From the NCBI GenBank assembly GCA_023136985.1, contig JAGLQD010000052.1, positions 1-7,101 on the forward strand: 7,101 nucleotides of DNA, given 5' to 3'. The notes beneath the pieces were generated by a model. That model saw nothing but the letters and a program-made list of their open reading frames with translations. It did not search any database and was not told the DNA's origin. This DNA comes from Candidatus Sabulitectum sp. (GTDB lineage Bacteria > Fermentibacterota > Fermentibacteria > Fermentibacterales > JCC-6). Both the position numbers and the translations under genes were made by a program. Numbering within the stretch: position 1 is the first letter of the stretch; each line of letters opens with the position of its first letter. This document shows positions 1 to 5,820 of the stretch, in pieces.

Positions 1-2
1 TT

Positions 3-1103
3 ATGGATGCAAACATCACAACCTTCATTACCGCTCTTGTTCTTTACAAGTTTGGAACCGGACCCATCAGGGGATTTGCGGTAACACTTTCCATAGGTAT
101 CATGGCATCTATGTTCTGCTCTCTTGTATTCACCAGGTCGATCTTCAGTATGCTGCTTGCCCAGGTGAAGAGAACAAAGATCAGTATTGGCAAGATGGCT
201 CTTATCAGAGATGCCCATTTCAACATTACTGGAATACGCAAGAAAACCTATATGGCATCTCTTGGGATGATCCTTGTGGGGCTCATAGCATTTTTCGCCA
301 ATGGCGGGCTCAATCTTTCCATCGACTTTACCGGTGGACTCGAAACAAATGTTATCTCAACAGTTCACGGGACAACCGACGAGCTTGGAGAAGCTTTGAC
401 GGCACAGGGACTTGAGAGTGTTCAGATCCAGTCTCTGCAGGATTGGGAAGGCGACGGGCATGCCTTTGTTATCAGAACTTCCACCAGCGAAAAAGATGCA
501 GTGTATGCCGCCCTGGGGCTTGAGAGCTGTACATTGATGGAAGATCAGAGTGGGAACTCCGAGGCATCCTTCATAAAGCAGATCGGGCCCAGAGTAGGTG
601 CTGAGCTAAGGTCCAAAGCAGTGGATTCAATCCTCATGGCCATGTTCTTTATCGTTCTTTACATCTGGTACAGATTCCAGTTCAAGTGGGGAATTGCCGC
701 TGTCGCCGCTCTTGTCCATGATGTTCTGATCACCGTTGGAATTCTCGCATTGCTTCAGGTTGATGTGAGTCTTACCATTATTGCTGCATTACTTACAATT
801 GTAGGTTACTCCATTAACGATACAATTGTGGTGTTTGACAGGATCAGAGAGGACAACCGTCTGAGAAAGGGTAAAACCTTCGAGGAAACGGTTAACCATG
901 GTATCAATGAAACCCTGAGCAGAACCATTGTTACTTCTGTGACAACATTTGTTGCAGTGCTTATGCTCTTCATATTCGGCACTGGTGATATCAGAAACTT
1001 TGCCCTTACGCTGATGATCGGTATCGTTGTTGGTACCTACTCCTCAGTATTTGTTGCAAGTCCGATCCTTATCGACTGGCATGCAAGACTGAAGAGAAAA
1101 TAG
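3..1103 (+). CDS. secDF: Protein translocase subunit SecDF (fused), 3' part; 5' end outside window
   Basis: This is the C-terminal end of SecD running straight into a complete SecF domain, so the gene is a SecDF fusion. SecDF is an inner-membrane protein that uses the proton motive force to pull proteins out of the SecYEG channel on the periplasmic side. The visible part begins inside the SecD motif DANITT (residues 2-7) and continues through the last SecD helices (FGTGPIRGFAVTLSIGI, 17-33). After a basic linker of about 25 residues come the first SecF helix (about 84-99), the SIDFTGG motif (106-112), a periplasmic domain to about 200, and the SecF membrane core: LVHDV (237-241), VGYSINDTIVVFDRIRE (267-283), TSVTTF (311-316) and a final helix pair to about 357. 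The ATG at 3 is an internal methionine, not the start; the frame continues upstream. It ends with TAG, followed by a strong terminator, so it is the last gene of its transcript. Confidence 0.96.
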   Translation: MDANITTFITALVLYKFGTGPIRGFAVTLSIGIMASMFCSLVFTRSIFSMLLAQVKRTKISIGKMALIRDAHFNITGIRKKTYMASLGMILVGLIAFFANGGLNLSIDFTGGLETNVISTVHGTTDELGEALTAQGLESVQIQSLQDWEGDGHAFVIRTSTSEKDAVYAALGLESCTLMEDQSGNSEASFIKQIGPRVGAELRSKAVDSILMAMFFIVLYIWYRFQFKWGIAAVAALVHDVLITVGILALLQVDVSLTIIAALLTIVGYSINDTIVVFDRIREDNRLRKGKTFEETVNHGINETLSRTIVTSVTTFVAVLMLFIFGTGDIRNFALTLMIGIVVGTYSSVFVASPILIDWHARLKRK

Positions 1104-1122
1104 AAATAGCACAGACGAGACC

Positions 1123-1159
1123 GGGGGAAAGGCAATAAGCCTTTCCCCCTTCTTTATTT
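1123..1159 (+). terminator. Rho-independent terminator of secDF
   Basis: A perfect 11-bp stem (GGGGGAAAGGC at 1123-1133 with its complement at 1139-1149) closes a 5-base AATAA loop and is followed by the T-rich run TTCTTTATTT (1150-1159). It starts 19 bases after the secDF stop. The T tail overlaps the last bases of the convergent kinase gene. Read on the minus strand the same hairpin lacks a T run, so it is a good terminator for secDF and at best a weaker one for the kinase operon. Confidence 0.92.
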
Positions 1160-2378
1160 AGACGGGTATTGAGATAGAGGATTCTGCCCCGCCATTCTTT
1201 CCGTTGGAGATGGCGAGAGATCCACTGTGTCGCTGGGCAATCCTGCTGACGATGGAAAGACCAAGCCCTGAGCCCTTGCTGTCCTGACCCTTGACAAACG
1301 GGTTAACGGCTCTTTCAGCAAAGCCAGGCGGGAAACCGGGGCCATCGTCAGTTACTGTGATATTTACACACTGTTCCTCTGCCACAAGCAGGATCTCAAC
1401 AGTTGACTCAGCATACCGAACCGAGTTTCGAACAAGATTGGAGACAGCTCGAAGAAGCAGTCTGTAGTCGCCGGATACTGTGAAATCGGAATTGTCTGAA
1501 GAAACAGTAATTTGAATATTGGAGTCTGGAATCTTTTCTCCGTCAGCGGCTGCCATGCAGACATCTTTAATGGAGACCCTTTCTTTTGACAAAGCACCAG
1601 CGCTGCCTATTCTGTTAAACTCCAGCAATTCGGAGATCAGCCTGTCAAGCTCAAAGAGGTCCCGTTCCATAAGACCAAGTTTTTCTTTTACTGCCTGGGG
1701 ATTTTCCCTGGCCAGTTCCAGAGCGAAGCTCAGTCTGGCAAGAGGGGTTCTCAGCTCATGGGCAACTGCATTCAAGAGTTCATTGTGAGAGCCGAGAAGA
1801 GAGATTATCTGTTCTGCCATCCGGTTGAATCCCGAACCCAGTTTGTCTATTTCATCACCACCACGAGAACCGGGATATCTTGCTGCAAAATCACCTTCAC
1901 CGAAGTCGGCAGTAACTCGTCTAAGCGTTGAGATCCGCCTGAAAACAGACTTGAGTCCAAGGGCAAGCGCAACAGCTTGAGAGAGGAAAAGGCCAAGGGC
2001 GAACAGAGCCAGAAGAAAGAATCTGGCAGGAGCTGTTCTGCTTGACGCAAGCATAGAGAAGTCTGCTCCACGGGGTTGAACAAGACGCACGCCTCTCCAT
2101 TCCCTGTCATCCGGTGGAGGGTGACCGGGCATCATGGGAGGACGATGGGAGTTTCTGAAAAAACGCAGCACAATGTTCATTGAATCCGCAAGAACCTCGA
2201 TCTCGGGTCCGCTGGGGTTCTGCATGCTCATTACAATCTGCTCAAATTCATTGATCTTCTCTGCTCTTACCCGTTCAAAGTGGGCAGGCAGCACAGAAAA
2301 TGATATCCATATGGAGAGCACAAGGGTAGCAAGTGTGGTCAGAGACAGTACAAGATAGATCTTCCAGTATAGCCTCAT
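1158..2378 (-). CDS. Membrane sensor histidine kinase, CpxA/RstB type
   Basis: This 406-residue protein is a classical two-component sensor kinase that should autophosphorylate on His207 and pass the phosphate to the neighbouring response regulator. In order it has: transmembrane helix 1 (about 8-30); a periplasmic loop of about 86 residues; helix 2 (about 118-141); a HAMP linker (about 142-195, with EGDFAARYPG and GDEIDKLGSGFNRM); the H-box AVAHELRTPLARLSF (204-218); the N-box NLVRNSVRYA (314-323); the G1 box TDDGPGFP (343-350); the F-box NPFVKG (359-364); and the G2 box GSGLGLSIV (369-377). All catalytic motifs are intact. The H-box and overall layout are closest to the CpxA/RstB group. The sensor loop carries a Pro-, Met- and His-rich patch (about 77-90). 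The start codon overlaps the regulator stop as ATGA, and no clear Shine-Dalgarno site precedes it, so translation is probably coupled. The signal it senses cannot be told from sequence. Confidence 0.95.
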   Translation of the reverse strand: MRLYWKIYLVLSLTTLATLVLSIWISFSVLPAHFERVRAEKINEFEQIVMSMQNPSGPEIEVLADSMNIVLRFFRNSHRPPMMPGHPPPDDREWRGVRLVQPRGADFSMLASSRTAPARFFLLALFALGLFLSQAVALALGLKSVFRRISTLRRVTADFGEGDFAARYPGSRGGDEIDKLGSGFNRMAEQIISLLGSHNELLNAVAHELRTPLARLSFALELARENPQAVKEKLGLMERDLFELDRLISELLEFNRIGSAGALSKERVSIKDVCMAAADGEKIPDSNIQITVSSDNSDFTVSGDYRLLLRAVSNLVRNSVRYAESTVEILLVAEEQCVNITVTDDGPGFPPGFAERAVNPFVKGQDSKGSGLGLSIVSRIAQRHSGSLAISNGKNGGAESSISIPV

Positions 2379-3064
2379 GATGAAATGTCCGAAGAGAGAG
2401 GAGACATAAGGTAGCCCAGTCCTCGAACGGTTTTGATCATATCTCCGTGTTTCTCCAGTTTTCGGCGAAGCCTGGAAATAAGAACATCAACCGACCGGTC
2501 GAAGGAGTCAAAATTGATGCCCCGGAGTTCTTCCACGAGAACACTTCTTTTCTGAACGCGGCCGGCTCTCCGGGCAAGCAGCACCAGCAGGTCAAACTCT
2601 GTGGTTGTCAGATCAAGAAGTTTATCTTCAAGGAATGCTGTTCTTCCGGGAACATTTATTGTAACCGGACCTACCTCGATCATCTCGGAATTAAGATCAG
2701 AGGAACTTCGTCGCAGCAGAGCTCTGACCCTGGCCAGCAGAACTCTGGGTGCAACAGGCTTGCCAAGGTAGTCATCTGCTCCCAGTTCAAGGCCCGTTAC
2801 AACGTCTACGTCATCCTTCATGGCCGTGAGCATCAGAATGGGCCCACGCCACCCCTCCCGCAGAGAGCGACAGACATCAAGACCGCTGATATCCGGCAGC
2901 ATCAAGTCGAGTATCACAAGATCCGGATGCCCCGCTACCACTCGTTTTTTTACATTAGCTCCCGAGTGGAGAACTTCTATTTTAAAGCCCTGATTCATCA
3001 GGTACTCTGACAAAAGCGAAGCAAGTGGAACATCGTCCTCTACAATGAGTATCTTTTCCTGCAT
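2375..3064 (-). CDS. Two-component response regulator, OmpR/PhoB family (RstA/CpxR-like)
   Basis: This 229-residue DNA-binding regulator is the partner of the downstream kinase. The receiver domain (about 3-116) has the acidic pair D10/D11, the phosphate-accepting D53 in VILDLMLPDISG (50-61), T80 and K102, all in the expected places. A winged-helix DNA-binding domain follows (about 128-220), with LTTTEFDLLVLLARRAG (152-168), the recognition-helix region SFDRSVDVLISRLRRKL (187-203) and the wing TVRGLGYLM (212-220). The start at 3064 is chosen because MQEKILIVEDD opens the receiver fold and a full AGGAGGT lies just upstream. The frame stays open to 3148, but those 28 extra residues do not resemble the family and would cover the promoter. 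It is the first gene of a two-gene operon and ends in a 4-base overlap with the kinase. Regulators of this class often control their own promoter. Confidence 0.96.
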   Translation of the reverse strand: MQEKILIVEDDVPLASLLSEYLMNQGFKIEVLHSGANVKKRVVAGHPDLVILDLMLPDISGLDVCRSLREGWRGPILMLTAMKDDVDVVTGLELGADDYLGKPVAPRVLLARVRALLRRSSSDLNSEMIEVGPVTINVPGRTAFLEDKLLDLTTTEFDLLVLLARRAGRVQKRSVLVEELRGINFDSFDRSVDVLISRLRRKLEKHGDMIKTVRGLGYLMSPLSSDISS

Positions 3065-3067
3065 AGT

Positions 3068-3074
3068 ACCTCCT
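3068..3074 (-). promoter_or_regulatory. Ribosome binding site that fixes the regulator start
   Basis: On the minus strand this reads AGGAGGT, a near-complete Shine-Dalgarno sequence, three bases from the ATG at 3064. It supports that start over any upstream in-frame methionine. Confidence 0.85.
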
Positions 3075-3075
3075 G

Positions 3076-3103
3076 TTGACAAAGAGCAAACCTCTTCTAT
3101 TCT
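3076..3103 (+). promoter_or_regulatory. Candidate promoter for the gene at 3149
   Basis: A perfect -35 TTGACA (3076-3081) is followed after 16 bases by TATTCT (3098-3103), four of six matches to the -10 consensus. Transcription would start near 3110, about 40 bases before the ATG at 3149. The -10 box lies on top of the -10 box of the opposite promoter. Called by eye only. Confidence 0.5.
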
Positions 3104-3128
3104 ATTGCTCACGGAAGAATGAAGCAAT
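3084..3128. promoter_or_regulatory. Candidate operator: three AGCAA half-sites in alternating orientation
   Basis: GAGCAA (3084-3089), its exact complement TTGCTC (3105-3110) and AGCAAT (3123-3128) lie about 20 and 18 bases apart, that is, about two helical turns each. They form two overlapping inverted repeats spanning both candidate promoters. A site like this could bind a dimer, perhaps the adjacent response regulator, but OmpR-family proteins more often use direct repeats, so the owner of the site is unknown. Confidence 0.35.
3099..3127 (-). promoter_or_regulatory. Candidate promoter of the regulator-kinase operon
   Basis: Read on the minus strand, TTGCTT (3127-3122) and TAGAAT (3104-3099) are separated by exactly 17 bases. 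The -10 box matches five of six consensus positions; the -35 is weaker. Transcription would start near 3092, giving a leader of about 28 bases that contains the AGGAGGT ribosome binding site. Confidence 0.55.
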
Positions 3129-3148
3129 CTCTTGAGAAAGGAACGCAT

Positions 3149-3691
3149 ATGGGACTTTTTATGGTAACGGTACTCACTTTGGTCATTCCGGCGGGCGATC
3201 AGGGTCCAGCATACATCCTTGAGCCGGTGGGTATCGAGTTTGGATATCTTCCTGCAGAGATTTCCCCTCTGATCCAGGGTGTGATCACAGAGGAAAGCGG
3301 AGCTCTTGCAGGCCAGCCGAACAACCTGGGGTTGAGTTTTGGCTGCTATTACTGGGAAATGGAAAACCAGATCGATAACAAAGCCCTTTGGATTGAGGAA
3401 AAGCTGTCCAGTGTTCTGCCTCCTAATTTAATGGAATCCATAAATACTACCACTCCAACATGGACCGAGGGTAGTGCAGGCACTGAAGTAAGAGGGTCTC
3501 TCTCTCTCGGGTTGATGTCGGAGATCAGTTTTACATTTTCGCCTCCTGGAGGCGTTCTGGGCCGAGGTAGAGCCTACGGGATATTCAGGAATGGCTACGC
3601 CGTTCTTGTGATCATGTATGGTCCATCAGAAGTAAATCCGCAGAATTTTCTGCAGCAGATAGTGGCTCTTGCTGTATTGAGCGGGGAATAA
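3149..3691 (+). CDS. Hypothetical protein, possibly exported, divergent from the two-component system
   Basis: I do not recognise this 180-residue protein. It opens with a hydrophobic stretch (about residues 2-15, LFMVTVLTLVIPA) and then becomes mixed and acidic, with no further membrane segments. The second half (about 110-178) alternates polar and hydrophobic residues as in a beta-sheet domain: EVRGSLSLGLMSEISFTFSP, then GRAYGIFRNGYAVLVIMYG, and a C-terminal helix NFLQQIVALAVL. This vaguely recalls PsbP/DUF1795-like folds, a weak impression only. The start at 3149 is preferred because GAGAAAGG sits 7 bases upstream. An in-frame ATG at 3119 would add MKQSLEKGTH, giving a more typical basic signal-peptide start but with a badly spaced ribosome site. 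The gene is divergent from the response regulator with 84 bases between the starts, so co-regulation by that system is plausible. A shared terminator follows. Confidence 0.75.
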   Translation: MGLFMVTVLTLVIPAGDQGPAYILEPVGIEFGYLPAEISPLIQGVITEESGALAGQPNNLGLSFGCYYWEMENQIDNKALWIEEKLSSVLPPNLMESINTTTPTWTEGSAGTEVRGSLSLGLMSEISFTFSPPGGVLGRGRAYGIFRNGYAVLVIMYGPSEVNPQNFLQQIVALAVLSGE

Positions 3692-3702
3692 CAAAACGAA
3701 AG

Positions 3703-3740
3703 AAAGCCACGCAGACCTGTTTCTAATGCGTGGCTTTTTT
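3703..3740. terminator. Bidirectional terminator between convergent genes
   Basis: An 11-bp perfect stem (AAAGCCACGCA 3703-3713 with TGCGTGGCTTT 3727-3737) closes a 13-base loop. On the plus strand it runs into TTTTTT (3735-3740), and on the minus strand into CTTTCGTTTTG. It therefore serves both genes. One arm encodes the last codons of the minus-strand membrane protein, whose stop codon lies in the loop. Confidence 0.88.
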
Positions 3741-4415
3741 CAGAACAAGAAAACTCAAAGCAAAATAGATCACCGAGTGGGCGGCCACAACCAGAGATAT
3801 GTTCCAGTCGTATCTCAGTGAATCCACCTGTGTAACCATATCGCCAAGAGGGGCTATGAACCACCAACTCACAGATGCTCCTGAAAGACCAGGCAGAAGA
3901 GCCAGACTGAAAAGACCGAAAGCAAGTGCAGCACCACCGGCATTGCTCGTAATTGATGAGCAGAGGGTTGCTGTCGCAACCACCCAGAGAGCTGTAAAAA
4001 GACATCTGGCAAAGAGGAATTGAGATATACTTTCCGGAGAGACCCCCAGAGGGGTGAGAATACCAAGAGAACTCAATACCATTGCAGTTGCTGTAAGAAT
4101 GAAAGCGGAAAGAACAGTGCTGAAGAAGTATCCGGAGAGTTTTCCTTCACCATTTTTGATCTTTGCCCATGCTTCTGAAAGAAACAGAGTTATCAGCGGA
4201 GTGGCTACCATTGCAGTGAGCATTACAATTCGCCAGAGAGAGAAAATAGATCTTTTTCCAACAGGAACGTAAGGAATCATTCCTGATTCCTGCAACCAGG
4301 ACTCAATAAGCATTGAGGCAATAAATAGAACAGGAACTGTCAGGAAAGGCGCTAACCACTTGAGGTGCAGCACAGTTTTCAGATTTCTCAATAGTTGAAA
4401 GGAGCTGTTTGACAC
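3723..4415 (-). CDS. Six-helix membrane protein, ABC-2 type permease-like
   Basis: This 230-residue protein has about six predicted membrane helices: roughly 18-38, 60-81, 96-119, 132-152, 160-178 and 205-226. A short soluble N-terminus precedes helix 1, and the loop after helix 2 is basic and polar (EAWAKIKNGEGKLSGY). This spacing fits the membrane subunit of an ABC-2 type exporter, where such a protein pairs with a separate ATPase. I see no motif that proves the family. No ATPase lies next to it: the upstream neighbour is divergent and the downstream one convergent, so it appears to be transcribed alone. The start codon is GTG (4415-4413), supported by AAAGGAAAGG about 6 bases upstream. Its substrate is unknown. 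It could also be an uncharacterised membrane protein outside the ABC family. Confidence 0.8.
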   Translation of the reverse strand: MSNSSFQLLRNLKTVLHLKWLAPFLTVPVLFIASMLIESWLQESGMIPYVPVGKRSIFSLWRIVMLTAMVATPLITLFLSEAWAKIKNGEGKLSGYFFSTVLSAFILTATAMVLSSLGILTPLGVSPESISQFLFARCLFTALWVVATATLCSSITSNAGGAALAFGLFSLALLPGLSGASVSWWFIAPLGDMVTQVDSLRYDWNISLVVAAHSVIYFALSFLVLKKATH

Positions 4416-4461
4416 GGTTAACCTTTCCTTTATTCGTTCAGACGGGAATATTACCCAGTCT

Positions 4462-4471
4462 CAATCGATTG
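4462..4471. promoter_or_regulatory. 10-bp palindrome in the divergent gap, possible operator
   Basis: CAATCGATTG is a perfect palindrome 6 bases before the lipoprotein start, inside the 62-base gap that separates it from the divergent membrane gene. I found no convincing promoter boxes in this gap, although TTGACA occurs at 4409-4414 just inside the membrane gene. A short palindrome like this may be chance. Confidence 0.2.
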
Positions 4472-4477
4472 GATTAA

Positions 4478-5383
4478 ATGAAGAAGTTGTTGACCATTGC
4501 TGTATTGTTTCTGCTCTGTGCATGTGGTGAAAGATACGCAGGCCTTGGTTCTGTTGATCTTCATGTTACATCCATTACATTCAGTGATTCCGACCCCGCC
4601 ACAATAACAGGAACGCTGCCTTCAGGCAAACCGGCACAGTTCATCCTTGCGGTGGATGCTCCACAAATTAAGGGAATAACCGTCAGGTATTCACTCCAGA
4701 CAGATACCTCGGGGCTTGCAGAAGCAAACAACACGGTGAGTTTTCCGCTTTTCTTTCAACAACAGATGCAGCAAACTAGCGGAGTAGCAGAGTTTGAACT
4801 TCTGCATGAAGGCCTTTTCTGGGAACCGGATTATTCAATTCGACCAGACACCGGAGAAAGACGGATCTATGCCACAGCTCTTCTAAACAACAATACCGGT
4901 CAAACCTGGCACGCAGACACAATCCGCCTGGTGGACGGCGACAACAGCCCTGTAACCACAGCTACCGGGCGAATAACTATAAGACCGGGCTCTCACCCCG
5001 TCCCCTGGTGGGATGCTTCAATAGGTACTTCAGAGGCCGTTATAACCTATGGGTGGCCTGTCTGCGGCAGGTGGAATCCCATGATCGCCGTTTACTGCCC
5101 CGGAGCAGGAAGGGTTGAAAGCTGGACAGGAAGCATTTATCACAGAGCCGACACACTCTGGTTTCCAGCAGACTCGCTGATAGAACTGAATCTCACATGG
5201 CAGCAGATGCCAAGCCAGTATCATTGCTTCATGGAAGCGATTTCACTTACGGATTCTACGATGAACTGGAGGATTGAGTGGCCTGAAAGACTTCCCAGAG
5301 GAGCCGAAATTTCCCCGGGTATCGAGAGCTTTGAACTTTCATCAGGGGAAGCTGTTACAATTCTTTACAGAGAGATTTACTAA
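4478..5383 (+). CDS. Lipoprotein with a DUF4139-like region
   Basis: This 301-residue protein starts with a lipoprotein signal: a basic MKK, a hydrophobic core, and the lipobox LCAC, so Cys16 is the likely lipid-bearing residue after cleavage. It should therefore be anchored to a membrane facing the periplasm or the outside. The middle part (about 103-170) reads like DUF4139: FELLHEGLFWEPDYSI (106-121), then YATALLNNNTGQTWHADTI (131-149). That family has a tryptophan-tyrosine strand followed by a 'N.TG.dW.d..L' strand. The C-terminal part (about 195-301) is beta-rich, with many Trp residues and two close cysteines (Cys196, Cys207), and ends LSSGEAVTILYREIY. Full DUF4139 proteins are usually longer and carry a DUF4140 N-terminal coiled coil, missing here. 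The match is by eye and tentative. The ribosome site before the ATG is weak (TTGGA). No terminator is evident before the tRNA promoter. Confidence 0.82.
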   Translation: MKKLLTIAVLFLLCACGERYAGLGSVDLHVTSITFSDSDPATITGTLPSGKPAQFILAVDAPQIKGITVRYSLQTDTSGLAEANNTVSFPLFFQQQMQQTSGVAEFELLHEGLFWEPDYSIRPDTGERRIYATALLNNNTGQTWHADTIRLVDGDNSPVTTATGRITIRPGSHPVPWWDASIGTSEAVITYGWPVCGRWNPMIAVYCPGAGRVESWTGSIYHRADTLWFPADSLIELNLTWQQMPSQYHCFMEAISLTDSTMNWRIEWPERLPRGAEISPGIESFELSSGEAVTILYREIY

Positions 5384-5395
5384 CCGGAGCTCTCC

Positions 5396-5424
5396 TTGAC
5401 CATTTGCCCCGGATTTGCTAGAAT
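5396..5424 (+). promoter_or_regulatory. Promoter of tRNA-Arg, extended -10
   Basis: TTGACC (5396-5401) and TAGAAT (5419-5424) are 17 bases apart, and TGC directly before the -10 makes it an extended -10 element. Ten of twelve positions match the sigma-70 consensus. Transcription would start near 5431, about 8 bases before the tRNA. The -35 begins 13 bases after the lipoprotein stop, so the tRNA has its own promoter. Confidence 0.82.
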
Positions 5425-5438
5425 AGCGTTCCTGCGGT

Positions 5439-5515
5439 GCGCCCGTAGCTCAATTGGATAGAGCATCCGGCTACGGACCGGAAGGTTTGGGGTTCGAGTC
5501 CCTTCGGGCGTGCCA
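5439..5515 (+). tRNA. tRNA-Arg (anticodon ACG)
   Basis: The 77-base sequence folds as a complete cloverleaf. The acceptor arm is GCGCCCG (5439-5445) with CGGGCGT, having one G-T pair at the end. The D stem is GCTC/GAGC. The anticodon stem is TCCGG/CCGGA around the loop CTACGGA, with ACG at 5473-5475. The T loop is TTCGAGT. The discriminator is G and CCA is encoded (5513-5515). The T stem has a mismatch at its outer pair. Anticodon ACG, with A34 normally converted to inosine, reads CGU, CGC and CGA arginine codons. Confidence 0.97.
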
Positions 5516-5537
5516 CGGAATATCAAAACAAATCAGT

Positions 5538-5562
5538 CCCCATCACCGGGGTTTTTGCTTTT
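5538..5562 (+). terminator. Terminator of tRNA-Arg
   Basis: CCCC (5538-5541) pairs with GGGG (5548-5551) across the loop ATCACC, followed by TTTTTGCTTTT. The stem is short but all G-C with a strong T run, 22 bases after the tRNA. Confidence 0.7.
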
Positions 5563-5621
5563 CGACCCAGCTCCACATCATAAACTAGGCACTTTTCAAT
5601 ATCAGGCGCGTAATGTTATGT

Positions 5622-5640
5622 CTCTCAGTGGAGAGTTTTT
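5622..5640 (+). terminator. Possible second hairpin terminator, or part of a switching pair
   Basis: CTCTC (5622-5626) pairs with GAGAG (5631-5635) around the loop AGTG, followed by TTTTT. An alternative stem, GGAGA (5630-5634) with TCTCC (5645-5649), uses the same bases, so the two cannot form together. Both stems are only 5 bp and may be incidental. Confidence 0.3.
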
Positions 5641-5655
5641 GAAGTCTCCAATCCA

Positions 5656-5684
5656 TTGACAGGAATATAGAGTTACCTTATCTA
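5656..5684 (+). promoter_or_regulatory. Candidate promoter upstream of the repeat-protein gene
   Basis: A perfect TTGACA (5656-5661) is followed after 17 bases by TATCTA (5679-5684), which keeps only the first three -10 consensus positions. If used, it would give a leader of about 130 bases before the ATG at 5821. This is the best promoter candidate I found in the gap, but it is weak at the -10. Confidence 0.35.
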
Positions 5685-5737
5685 AGGTCTTAAGAAAAAG
5701 TAACCATGATGAGCCCGATAATGAGCTATCTGGTAAT

Positions 5738-5790
5738 TGTTGTTTCAACACGGAAGACGCATTCTCAGTAGCTTTGCCCTTCGGGTTTTT
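5738..5790 (+). other. Leader hairpins upstream of the repeat-protein gene
   Basis: TGTTG (5738-5742) and CAACA (5746-5750) form a tight hairpin with a TTT loop. Further on, GCCC (5776-5779) and GGGT (5783-5786) form a small hairpin directly followed by a T run (5786-5790), terminator-like in form. They lie in the presumed leader of the gene at 5821 and could mark attenuation or a short RNA. The stems are short and I match them to no known riboswitch. The rest of 5516-5820 shows no convincing gene on either strand. Confidence 0.25.
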
Positions 5791-5820
5791 ATCTTTGTAC
5801 CCTTTTGTGGAAGGCACACT

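Noticed and set aside
2447..3010. 187-residue plus-strand open frame
   Set aside because: It lies fully antisense to the response regulator, whose domains and catalytic residues are intact, and its own translation has no domain character.
3065..3148. Longer response regulator starting at 3148
   Set aside because: The 28 extra residues are unlike the family and would span the promoter and the AGGAGGT site that precedes the ATG at 3064.
3119..3148. Upstream start of the unknown gene at 3119
   Set aside because: Its purine-rich stretch is only about one base from the ATG, while the ATG at 3149 has a well-spaced site. Kept as an alternative because it would give a better signal peptide.
5501..5785. 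Shared CCCTTCGGG in the tRNA 3' end and at 5777-5785, as possible attachment-site repeats of an integrated element
   Set aside because: The match is only 9 bases, is part of a self-complementary UUCG-type hairpin, and no integrase or mobile gene lies between or nearby.
5602..5817. 71-residue minus-strand open frame in the noncoding gap
   Set aside because: It starts with GTG without a ribosome site, resembles nothing I know, and overlaps the promoter and hairpin candidates. A remnant of an old gene cannot be excluded.
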